This document shows, piece by piece, positions 1-4,413 of a DNA stretch of 6,504 bases. The notes below the pieces were generated by a model. That model searched no databases and was not told the origin of the DNA. It saw only the letters and a program-made list of their open reading frames with translations. The first letter of the stretch is position 1; every line of letters begins with the position of its first letter. The stretch comes from Acidobacteriota bacterium. GTDB taxonomy: Bacteria > Acidobacteriota > Vicinamibacteria > Vicinamibacterales > UBA2999. The DNA is taken from positions 1 through 6,504 of the forward strand of contig JACCSI010000120.1 of assembly GCA_013813075.1 (NCBI GenBank), in the 5' to 3' direction. A program made the position numbers and the translations under genes.

Positions 1-369
1 GACTGGCACGAGGCTGAGTATTCGCCAACGGCGGGCCTTTGGCGCTGGACCGCGCAGCGGTCGACGCTGCGGATCGTCGATGCGAGGACTCCTGTGGTCG
101 TTACCATACGGGTCGAACGTCCGCGCCGCTACTTTGATGACGACCCCACCGTGCGTCTCCTTGCAGGGGAAACCGTTGTCGGCGAGACAACGTTCGAAGA
201 CAGCGACCTGTGGAGCGTCACCATTCCGCTCGATGTCATGCTGGCCAGCGGTGGCCGAGTCAGCATCACGACCAGCCACACCTTTGTGCCAGCCGAACAG
301 GGCCCCTCGTCGGACCGGCGACATTTGGGCCTGCGTGTCTTTGGCGTCAACGTCGCAGTGCAGGATTGA
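1..369 (+). CDS. C-terminal fragment of an unidentified protein, possible beta-sandwich tail of a membrane glycosyltransferase-like protein
   Basis: An open frame runs from base 1 to a TGA at 367-369 with no stop, so the window shows the last 122 residues of a gene that begins upstream. The visible part is rich in alternating hydrophobic and polar residues, with runs such as TPVVVTIRVE, WSVTIPLDV and GRVSITTSH. This suggests a beta-sandwich domain. There is no transmembrane segment in this part. The ending (FVPAEQ, then SDRRHLGLRVFGVNV) resembles C-terminal tails that I associate, from memory only, with glycosyltransferase family 39-like membrane proteins of Acidobacteriota. That functional link is weak. 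The internal ATG at 80 and the GTG at 94 are not believable starts, because the frame is open and protein-like across them (for example EYSPTAGLWRW). The next gene, pal, has its own promoter overlapping this stop, so the two are probably separate units. Confidence 0.65.
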   Translation, partial: DWHEAEYSPTAGLWRWTAQRSTLRIVDARTPVVVTIRVERPRRYFDDDPTVRLLAGETVVGETTFEDSDLWSVTIPLDVMLASGGRVSITTSHTFVPAEQGPSSDRRHLGLRVFGVNVAVQD

Positions 370-393
370 CACCTCTGGAGCCAGAACTGTAAT
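366..393 (+). promoter_or_regulatory. Sigma-70-like promoter for the pal gene
   Basis: A perfect -35 hexamer TTGACA (366-371) is followed after 16 bp by TGTAAT (388-393), which matches 5 of 6 bases of the -10 consensus. Transcription would start near position 400 and leave a 5' leader of about 54 nt before the chosen pal start at 454. The -35 box overlaps the TGA stop of the preceding gene. This is the best promoter match in the window. Confidence 0.6.
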
Positions 394-453
394 CTGCCGA
401 CACTTACTGTGCGCATGGGATGTGCCCTGCGCTCGTGTCAGGAGAATGTTGCG

Positions 454-1026
454 ATGTTTCGAAGAACGGCAGGGCTCGTAGCGGTTTGTGTTGTCGTCAG
501 TCTCGGCGGCGCGGCATGCACCAAGAAAGCGCCCGCCATCACCCCCGCTCCGCCACCACCCGTCGCGGCTCCGGCTGCACCGCCTGCGCCGCCGCCACCG
601 CCAGCGCCTGCCCCGGCTCCTGCAGCGCCCCGCGCGCTGAGTGAAGATGAAGTCTTCGCTGGTAAGACTGTCGACCAGCTCAACGCCGAGCGCCCACTGT
701 CCGACGTGTTCTTCGATCTCGACCAGTCAACTGTTCGAGACGACGGCCGCGGCTTGCTGCAGAAGAACGCTGATTGGATGAAGCGGTGGAGCTCAACACG
801 GGTGTCCATCGAAGGTCACGCCGATGAACGCGGGTCCTCCGAGTACAACCTCGGGCTCGGCGACCGCCGCGCGAGCTCGGTTCGGGCGTATCTCCTAACG
901 CTCGGGGTCCCCGCCGACCGCCTCGCCGTGGTCAGCAAGGGCAAGGAATCGCCTGCCTGCACCGAATCGACCGAGCAGTGCTGGCAGCAGAATCGGCGCG
1001 GCCACTTTCTGATTACGGCCAAGTAA
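454..1026 (+). CDS. pal: Peptidoglycan-associated lipoprotein, OmpA family (Pal)
   Basis: The gene encodes a 190-residue outer-membrane lipoprotein of the Pal/OmpA C-terminal family, which anchors the outer membrane to peptidoglycan and partners with the Tol system. Residues 1-21 look like a signal peptide (FRRT, then a hydrophobic stretch), with Cys22 as the likely lipidated residue in SLGGAAC. That lipobox is slightly atypical because Gly is at -3. A Pro/Ala-rich linker covers residues 31-59. The OmpA-like domain runs from about 84 to 188. It contains the hallmark GHADERG (121-127) and the NxxLxxxRA peptidoglycan-binding pattern (Asn132, Leu135, Arg139). Near the end are NRR (180-182) and a Cys pair (169 and 176) that could form a disulfide. 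The start at 454 is preferred over the GTG at 409 because AGGAG (440-444) lies 9 nt upstream and the signal peptide begins there. No tolB or ybgF homologue is adjacent, so Tol involvement is inferred from the family. It could be another OmpA-family lipoprotein, but Pal is the best fit. Confidence 0.9.
   Translation: MFRRTAGLVAVCVVVSLGGAACTKKAPAITPAPPPPVAAPAAPPAPPPPPAPAPAPAAPRALSEDEVFAGKTVDQLNAERPLSDVFFDLDQSTVRDDGRGLLQKNADWMKRWSSTRVSIEGHADERGSSEYNLGLGDRRASSVRAYLLTLGVPADRLAVVSKGKESPACTESTEQCWQQNRRGHFLITAK
544..630 (+). repeat. Low-complexity Pro/Ala coding tract in pal
   Basis: The tract is rich in CCN and GCN codons and encodes residues 31-59, almost entirely Pro and Ala with a run of five prolines (46-50). 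In Pal-like lipoproteins such a segment is a flexible tether between the lipidated N-terminus and the peptidoglycan-binding domain. The repeat is irregular at the DNA level. Confidence 0.7.
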
Positions 1027-1036
1027 CGGCAGAAAC

Positions 1037-1051
1037 CCAGCGCGCGCTAGG
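1037..1051. terminator. Possible short bidirectional terminator between convergent genes
   Basis: Only 25 bp separate the convergent stop codons of pal (ends 1026) and the glutaredoxin-like gene (ends 1052). This gap holds CCAGC, then GCGC, then GCTAGG, a 5-bp stem with one bulged base around a four-base loop. AAA lies just before it and CTATTT just after, so each strand has a short T-rich tail. The palindrome core is AGCGCGCGCT. The T-tracts are short, so termination efficiency is doubtful. Confidence 0.35.
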
Positions 1052-1285
1052 CTATTTGCCAAGCCGCATCAGCAGCTCGTGGTCGGCGACTCGGCCACGA
1101 GCGATTTCCTTCCCAGCCCTGAACAACACCGGAATCCCGTAGCGAAAGCGAGCAAAGAGCTCCGCATCGCGCGTAATGTCGATCTCCGAGAGGGCGAAGC
1201 CGAATTGCGGTTGTAACTCGTCGAGGCGGTTTCGCAATTCCTCGCACAGATGACAGCCCGGCTTGGAATAGAGCGTCAATGTCAC
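1052..1285 (-). CDS. Glutaredoxin-like thiol-disulfide protein (thioredoxin fold, DUF836-like)
   Basis: This 77-residue protein has a compact glutaredoxin-like thioredoxin fold. It begins with a beta strand (TLTLYSKPG) and the redox motif Cys11-His-Leu-Cys14, followed by a helix. The cis-proline segment GIPVLF has Pro52. The length is typical for stand-alone family members of about 75-90 residues. The start is GTG (1285-1283), which forms GTGA with the stop of pyrF, a 4-nt overlap that implies translational coupling. No clear Shine-Dalgarno sequence lies upstream. It is the last gene of the pyrK-pyrD-pyrF operon. No substrate can be read from the sequence. A role in maintaining thiols or iron-sulfur proteins, such as the [2Fe-2S] subunit PyrK, is only a guess from position. 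It lacks the extended domains of thioredoxin reductase or DsbA. Confidence 0.85.
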   Translation of the reverse strand: MTLTLYSKPGCHLCEELRNRLDELQPQFGFALSEIDITRDAELFARFRYGIPVLFRAGKEIARGRVADHELLMRLGK

Positions 1286-1986
1286 AGGTGTGCGGCGATA
1301 TGTACGGCCGCGGCGCGCGGGTCTTCAGCGGTGGTAATTGGCCGGCCGATGACCAGGTAAGACGCTCCGGCCGCGACGGCGCCGGCCGGGGTCATAGTGC
1401 GCGATTGATCATCGTTGACAAGGGCGCCGGTCGCCGGACGAATCCCGGGCGTGACGATGAGAAATCGCGGCCCGCACGCGGTGCGAATGGCCGTAATCTC
1501 ACGCGGCGATGCAACCACTCCATCGAGGCCGCAATCCTGTGCGAGGCGAGCGAGATGGACCACGTGGTCGAGCACGGGGCCCGCGACGCCGGTCTCGCGG
1601 AGCTGAGCCTCGTCCAGGCTTGTCAGGACGGTGACCGCAAGGACCACTGGCCGCTCGCGTCCGAGCCGTGAGGCGGCCGTCGCCGCTGCCGCCGCCGCCG
1701 CCGCCATCATCTTGCGGCCGCCGGCGGCGTGGACGTTGACCATCCAGGCGCCGATCGTCACGGCCGAGGCGATCGCGCCGGCGACGGTGTTGGGGATGTC
1801 GTGAAACTTCAGATCGAGAAACACCCGATCGCCACGTTCCGCGATGGCGCGCACGATCGAGGGGCCTTCGGCGGTGAAGAGTTGCTTGCCGATCTTGAAG
1901 CCGCCAACCGCGCCTCGCAACGCCGTGGCGAGGTTGATCGCTTGCGGCGCCGAGTCCACGTCGAGCGCAACGAGAATGCGGTTCAC
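1282..1986 (-). CDS. pyrF: Orotidine 5'-phosphate decarboxylase
   Basis: This 234-residue enzyme carries out the last step of UMP synthesis, decarboxylating OMP to UMP without a cofactor in the cytoplasm. The start region reads [11 protein letters not shown]. The catalytic network is in [12 protein letters not shown], with Asp58, Lys60 and Asp63. NVHAAGG (84-90) follows on a core strand. The phosphate-binding end has TPGIRP (179-184), Gln194 in NDDQSR, and VIGRPIT with Arg215. Length and motif order match the short bacterial PyrF group. The start is GTG at 1986-1984, which overlaps the pyrD stop as GTGA. A good Shine-Dalgarno sequence AAGGAAG lies 7 nt upstream (minus strand, 2000-1994). An eight-alanine run (95-102) comes from a CGC-type triplet repeat. 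Its own stop overlaps the GTG of the glutaredoxin-like gene. Assignment is secure from the motifs. Confidence 0.97.
   Translation of the reverse strand: MNRILVALDVDSAPQAINLATALRGAVGGFKIGKQLFTAEGPSIVRAIAERGDRVFLDLKFHDIPNTVAGAIASAVTIGAWMVNVHAAGGRKMMAAAAAAAATAASRLGRERPVVLAVTVLTSLDEAQLRETGVAGPVLDHVVHLARLAQDCGLDGVVASPREITAIRTACGPRFLIVTPGIRPATGALVNDDQSRTMTPAGAVAAGASYLVIGRPITTAEDPRAAAVHIAAHL
1681..1704 (-). repeat. GCG/GCA triplet repeat encoding poly-alanine in pyrF
   Basis: Eight consecutive alanine codons (GCG seven times and GCA once, read on the minus strand) encode Ala95-Ala102, right after KMM in a helix. The repeat is short and in frame. Slippage by whole triplets would change only the alanine count. 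Confidence 0.8.
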
Positions 1987-2915
1987 ACGGGAACTTCCTT
2001 CCGCGGCGATGTATCAATCTGGCCGATCAAATCGGTGACCCGCGTCATCTGGTGTCGTCGCAGGTAGTCGTCGAGGCCGTCGAGCACCTTGTTCCACACG
2101 AATGGGTCGGCGAAGTTCGCGGTGCCAATCTGCACCGCGGTGGAGCCGGCGAGCATGAACTCGATGACATCGGTGGCGTCGGTAATGCCGCCCATGCCGA
2201 GAATCGGAATCCTGACGGCGTTGAAGCACTCCCACACCATGCGGATGGCGATTGGCCGAATCGCCGGACCGCTGAGGCCGCCAAGCAGGTTCGACAGCTT
2301 CGGACGCCGCGTTTCAACGTCGATGGCCATCGCCAGGAAGGTATTGACAAGTGACACCGCATCGGCGCCCGACTCCTGCGCGGCGCGGGCAAACGACGGG
2401 ACGTCAGTCACATTCGGCGTCAGCTTCGGAATGACCGGCAGCCGCGTCACCTTGCGGACAGCGCTGGTGACCTGGGCCGTGCCGACGAGGCTGCAACCAA
2501 ACTGAATCCCGCCCTCCTTGATGTTCGGGCACGAGATGTTCAACTCGAGTGCCGATACACCTTCATGATCCGACAGCACGCGCGCCACCTCGGCGTACTC
2601 GTCGAGCGTCGTGCCGCAGATGTTGACGATGGTGCGGGCGCCGCGTTCGCGCAGCAACGGGAGCTTCTCGCGCACGAAACGGTGGACGCCAATGCCCTGC
2701 AGCCCGATCGCATTCAGCATGCCGGCCGGTGTCTCGGCGATCCGTGGCGGCGGATGGCCGTCGCGTTCTTTGAGAAAGAGCCCTTTGACGGCAACGCCGC
2801 CAAGCCTGGAGAGGTCGACGATCTCGTCGTATTCGACGCCGTAGCCAAAGCACCCGCTGGCTGCGATAATCGGGTTGGGCAGTTCGAGGGTGCCGATCGT
2901 GACGCGGAGATCCAT
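1983..2915 (-). CDS. pyrD: Dihydroorotate dehydrogenase, class 1B catalytic subunit
   Basis: This 310-residue FMN enzyme oxidises dihydroorotate to orotate and, with PyrK, passes electrons through FAD and a [2Fe-2S] cluster to NAD+. Motifs in order: SGCFGYG (20-26), MLNAIGLQ (66-73), NISCPN (126-131) with catalytic base Cys129, Lys164 in PKL, NVTD (168-171), VNT with Asn191, GGLSGPAI (212-219), GMGG (240-243) and GTANFADPF (264-272). Cys rather than Ser as base, and the adjacent pyrK, mark class 1 type B. An in-frame GTG at 2930 would add five residues. I prefer ATG 2915-2913 (MDLRVTIG) because GGGAG (2928-2924) lies 8 nt upstream. This ATG overlaps the pyrK stop as TGATG, a coupling junction that would keep the two subunits matched in amount. 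The 3' end overlaps the pyrF GTG. Confidence 0.96.
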   Translation of the reverse strand: MDLRVTIGTLELPNPIIAASGCFGYGVEYDEIVDLSRLGGVAVKGLFLKERDGHPPPRIAETPAGMLNAIGLQGIGVHRFVREKLPLLRERGARTIVNICGTTLDEYAEVARVLSDHEGVSALELNISCPNIKEGGIQFGCSLVGTAQVTSAVRKVTRLPVIPKLTPNVTDVPSFARAAQESGADAVSLVNTFLAMAIDVETRRPKLSNLLGGLSGPAIRPIAIRMVWECFNAVRIPILGMGGITDATDVIEFMLAGSTAVQIGTANFADPFVWNKVLDGLDDYLRRHQMTRVTDLIGQIDTSPRKEVPV

Positions 2916-3727
2916 CAGCACTTCTCCCACATGATGTCGGCGCCGTTGAACACCGGACCGCCGATACAGGAGCGGACGAAGCGCGATTCGTTTGCGGCAT
3001 CACGCACTGGGACGACGCAGCTGTAACAGCCGCCCAGGCCACAGCCCATCACACGCTCGACCGACACTTCCGACGGTTGGCCGTAACGCGTCGCCAGCGT
3101 GGCGACCGCTTCGAGCATCGGCTCGGGGCCGCACGCATAGATCATCGCAGCGTCGCGGCTGCCGAGTTCCGCGAGCGCGACTTCGAGCGGCACCGTGACG
3201 AGACCACGAATGCCGCGGCTGCCGTCTTCGGTCGCGAGCACCAGCCTGGCGCCCAGGCGTTCAAAATACTCGAGGTAGAACAACTCGCGCGCACGACGCG
3301 CACCATAGAACAGCGTCATCGGCGTCGCGGAGCTCGCCAGCGATTCAGCCAGGGTCGCAAACGGGGCGAGGCCAACACCGCCCGCCACCATCCAGGCGTG
3401 TCGTGCGGATAAGGTCGTGAACGGTCGCCCGAGCGGGCCCAGGCAGGCGACCTGATCGCCGGTCTCGAGCGCATAGAGCGCCCGCGTGTTGGTGCCGGCT
3501 CGTTTGTTGAGAATGCTGATTGCGGTGATGCGCTCGCGCTCGCGTATGACTTCGAAGATGGAAAACGGGCGGCGCAGAATCGAATCGATCGTCACACCAG
3601 CCTTGACCATGACGAATTGGCCGGGTTGCGTGAGCTCGCCGATTTGCGGTGCCGCGAGCGTGAGGACGTTGTAGTCGTCGGACAGCCGGGTGTTACGCAG
3701 CACGACGGCGCTGACATCAACAGGCAC
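2915..3727 (-). CDS. pyrK: Dihydroorotate dehydrogenase B electron-transfer subunit (FAD and [2Fe-2S])
   Basis: This 270-residue ferredoxin-reductase-type subunit links PyrD to NAD+. An N-terminal FAD domain has PGQFVMV (35-41) and RRPFSI (52-57). The NAD-binding part has AGGVGLAPF (115-123) and CGPEPM (199-204). Four cysteines near the C-terminus form the [2Fe-2S] site: Cys229, Cys234, Cys237 and Cys254, in GCGLGGCYSC and RSCIGGPVF. The chain ends in Cys270, which is not part of this set. Length and order match PyrK of class 1B DHODH. The only reasonable start is GTG 3727-3725, because the frame has a TGA 21 codon-positions' worth of bases or less upstream and no other start between. No Shine-Dalgarno sequence precedes the GTG. 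A TATACT box lies six bases upstream of it, so the mRNA may be leaderless. It is the first gene of the minus-strand operon and diverges from pyrR. Confidence 0.95.
   Translation of the reverse strand: MPVDVSAVVLRNTRLSDDYNVLTLAAPQIGELTQPGQFVMVKAGVTIDSILRRPFSIFEVIRERERITAISILNKRAGTNTRALYALETGDQVACLGPLGRPFTTLSARHAWMVAGGVGLAPFATLAESLASSATPMTLFYGARRARELFYLEYFERLGARLVLATEDGSRGIRGLVTVPLEVALAELGSRDAAMIYACGPEPMLEAVATLATRYGQPSEVSVERVMGCGLGGCYSCVVPVRDAANESRFVRSCIGGPVFNGADIMWEKC
2924..2928 (-). promoter_or_regulatory. Ribosome binding site that decides the pyrD start
   Basis: GGGAG on the minus strand sits 8 nt before ATG 2915-2913. The longer alternative GTG at 2930 overlaps this motif, so the Shine-Dalgarno sequence itself argues for the shorter start, which also gives the TGATG overlap with the end of pyrK. 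Confidence 0.6.
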
Positions 3728-3733
3728 AGGGGA

Positions 3734-3739
3734 AGTATA
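3734..3739 (-). promoter_or_regulatory. Putative -10 box of the pyrK operon, predicted leaderless start
   Basis: Read on the minus strand, TATACT (3739-3734) matches 5 of 6 bases of TATAAT. Six bases then separate it from position 3727, so the usual start point falls on the G of the pyrK GTG codon. No good -35 hexamer is present at 16-19 bp spacing (best 3 of 6 matches, TGGAAC). Lack of a Shine-Dalgarno sequence for pyrK fits a leaderless transcript. Confidence 0.45.
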
Positions 3740-3743
3740 CCGG

Positions 3744-3757
3744 CTGCATCAGTGCAG
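3744..3757. promoter_or_regulatory. Inverted repeat upstream of pyrK, possible operator
   Basis: CTGCA (3744-3748) and TGCAG (3753-3757) form a perfect 5-bp dyad with a 4-bp centre. It lies within the -10/-35 spacer of the proposed pyrK promoter. No regulator can be named and a dyad this short can arise by chance. Confidence 0.25.
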
Positions 3758-3792
3758 AGTTCCAGTGCGCCGACGAGTCAGGATGATTGAGA

Positions 3793-3798
3793 TATACT
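3793..3798 (+). promoter_or_regulatory. -10 box of the pyrR-pyrB-pyrC operon promoter
   Basis: TATACT (3793-3798) matches 5 of 6 bases of the sigma-70 -10 consensus and predicts a start near 3805-3806. The -35 region is poor: CCGACG (3770-3775) at 17-bp spacing matches only 3 of 6. The start would lie just 2-3 nt before the PyrR-type stem-loop, placing that structure at the very 5' end of the message. Confidence 0.5.
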
Positions 3799-3808
3799 GC
3801 CTGGCAGT
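3796..3808. promoter_or_regulatory. 13-bp near-perfect palindrome over the pyrR transcription start
   Basis: ACTGCC, one central T, then GGCAGT form a perfect 6-bp inverted repeat. It begins inside the -10 box and spans the predicted start site, a usual place for a repressor operator. It could equally be chance or part of the RNA leader fold. No known binding protein is recognised. Confidence 0.3.
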
Positions 3809-3843
3809 CTCTTTAACTGCGAGCCTGCGAGCTCGCGAAGAGG
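3808..3843 (+). promoter_or_regulatory. PyrR-binding RNA stem-loop overlapping a Shine-Dalgarno sequence
   Basis: In the predicted leader RNA, CUCUUU (3809-3814) pairs with GAAGAG (3837-3842), with a further U-G pair possible at 3808/3843. AACU (3815-3818) forms a one-sided internal bulge. GCGAGC (3819-3824) pairs with GCUCGC (3831-3836) and closes the hexaloop CUGCGA (3825-3830). The known PyrR-binding element of Bacillus and actinobacterial pyr leaders has the same plan: lower stem, purine-rich internal bulge, upper stem and a conserved CNGNGA hexaloop, which is matched exactly here. The 3' arm of the lower stem, AAGAGG (3838-3843), is the Shine-Dalgarno sequence for ATG 3848. UMP-bound PyrR would therefore be expected to block ribosome entry. 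No intrinsic terminator with a U-run follows, which argues for translational rather than attenuation control. The fold was worked out by hand. Confidence 0.75.
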
Positions 3844-3865
3844 AACCATGCAGACCTTCTTCGCG
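3834..3865 (+). promoter_or_regulatory. Alternative leader hairpin competing with the PyrR loop
   Basis: CGCGAAGAGG (3834-3843) can pair along its whole length with CUUCUUCGCG (3856-3865), with one G-U pair. The 12-base loop holds the AUG at 3848. It shares 3834-3843 with the PyrR-type stem-loop, so the two folds exclude each other. Both would hide the Shine-Dalgarno sequence. It could set basal translation or simply be a by-product of the GC-rich sequence. Confidence 0.4.
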
Positions 3866-3883
3866 GTCCCCCCATGCCGGTAG
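3848..3883 (+). CDS. Putative 11-residue leader peptide ([11 protein letters not shown]) before pyrR
   Basis: ATG 3848 lies 4 nt after AAGAGG (3838-3843), the best ribosome binding site in the divergent spacer and far better than anything before the annotated pyrR start. The frame reads [11 protein letters not shown] and stops at TAG 3881-3883. The pyrR ATG at 3874 lies inside it in another frame, and a second in-frame pyrR ATG at 3886 follows the stop by 2 nt, so ribosomes finishing here could reinitiate on pyrR. The peptide has two adjacent Phe codons and no long run of uridines. An alternative is that this ATG is the real pyrR start and that one base is missing from the C6 run at 3868-3873. 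One added C would join the frames. Confidence 0.45.
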   Translation: MQTFFAVPPCR

Positions 3884-4410
3884 TCATGGATGCGGACCGC
3901 ATCGCGCGCGCGCTCACGCGCATCGCTCACGAAATCGTCGAACGCAATCGCAACGTCAGCGACGTTGCCCTGGTCGGTGTGCGCAGTCGCGGCGTGCCAC
4001 TGGCGCGGCGCATCGCGCGCGCGCTCCATGACATTACCGGTGACGATGTCGGGACTGGAGCGCTCGACATCACGTTGTATCGCGATGACCTGATGCGCCA
4101 CCAGGTGGGGCCGCAGCCGCTCGTGCGCAGCACGGAAATCCCCTTTTCCATTGACGATCGGCTGATCATCCTCGTCGACGACGTGCTTTACACCGGCCGC
4201 ACGATTCGCGCGGCGCTCGACGCGGTCATCGACTTTGGCCGGCCCAGGGCCATTCAGCTGGTGGTGCTCGTCGATCGCGGTCACCGCGAGTTGCCCATCA
4301 GAGCCGACTACGTCGGCAAGAACATCCCAACCGCCAAACCGGACAGCGTGCAGGTGCGCCTGCTGGAAATCGACGGGGCCGACGAAGTCGTCCTCCAGGG
4401 CGAGGAGTAA
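3874..4410 (+). CDS. pyrR: PyrR, bifunctional pyr mRNA-binding regulator and uracil phosphoribosyltransferase
   Basis: This 178-residue protein belongs to the PyrR branch of type I phosphoribosyltransferases. In family members it binds pyr leader RNA when UMP is high and can also convert uracil and PRPP to UMP. Visible motifs: [10 protein letters not shown] (12-21), VGVRSRGV (34-41), [11 protein letters not shown] (63-73), the PRPP loop [12 protein letters not shown] (99-110) with Asp102 and Asp103, and [20 protein letters not shown] (131-150), all strongly conserved in PyrR. Length is normal for the family. The start is uncertain: ATG 3874 gives [11 protein letters not shown] 3886 gives MDAD, and neither has a good Shine-Dalgarno sequence. 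The nearby strong site belongs to ATG 3848 in another frame, so coupling to a leader ORF is likely. The 5' leader carries a PyrR-type loop, which suggests autoregulation. pyrB follows after 3 nt. Confidence 0.95.
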   Translation: MPVVMDADRIARALTRIAHEIVERNRNVSDVALVGVRSRGVPLARRIARALHDITGDDVGTGALDITLYRDDLMRHQVGPQPLVRSTEIPFSIDDRLIILVDDVLYTGRTIRAALDAVIDFGRPRAIQLVVLVDRGHRELPIRADYVGKNIPTAKPDSVQVRLLEIDGADEVVLQGEE

Positions 4411-4413
4411 GTC

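Noticed and set aside
409..453. Longer pal start at GTG 409
   Set aside because: It would add 15 residues (MRMGCALRSCQENVA) in front of a good signal peptide, lacks a Shine-Dalgarno sequence and lies very close to the predicted transcription start. ATG 454 has AGGAG at proper spacing.
1279..1671. Plus-strand open frame of 130 codons
   Set aside because: It is antisense to pyrF, and its product has no motifs and frequent Arg and Gly typical of a shadow frame.
2916..2930. Longer pyrD start at GTG 2930
   Set aside because: It adds five residues that only re-read the end of pyrK in another frame, and it overlaps the Shine-Dalgarno sequence that serves ATG 2915.
3817..3832. Tandem 8-bp repeat CTGCGAGC CTGCGAGC
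   Set aside because: The repetition is explained by the upper stem and hexaloop of the PyrR-type structure, so it is not reported as a separate repeat.
3785..3873. Bacillus-type intrinsic attenuator in the pyrR leader
   Set aside because: Hairpins are present, but no run of T residues follows any of them before the pyrR start. The later run is C6, so a Rho-independent terminator is not supported.
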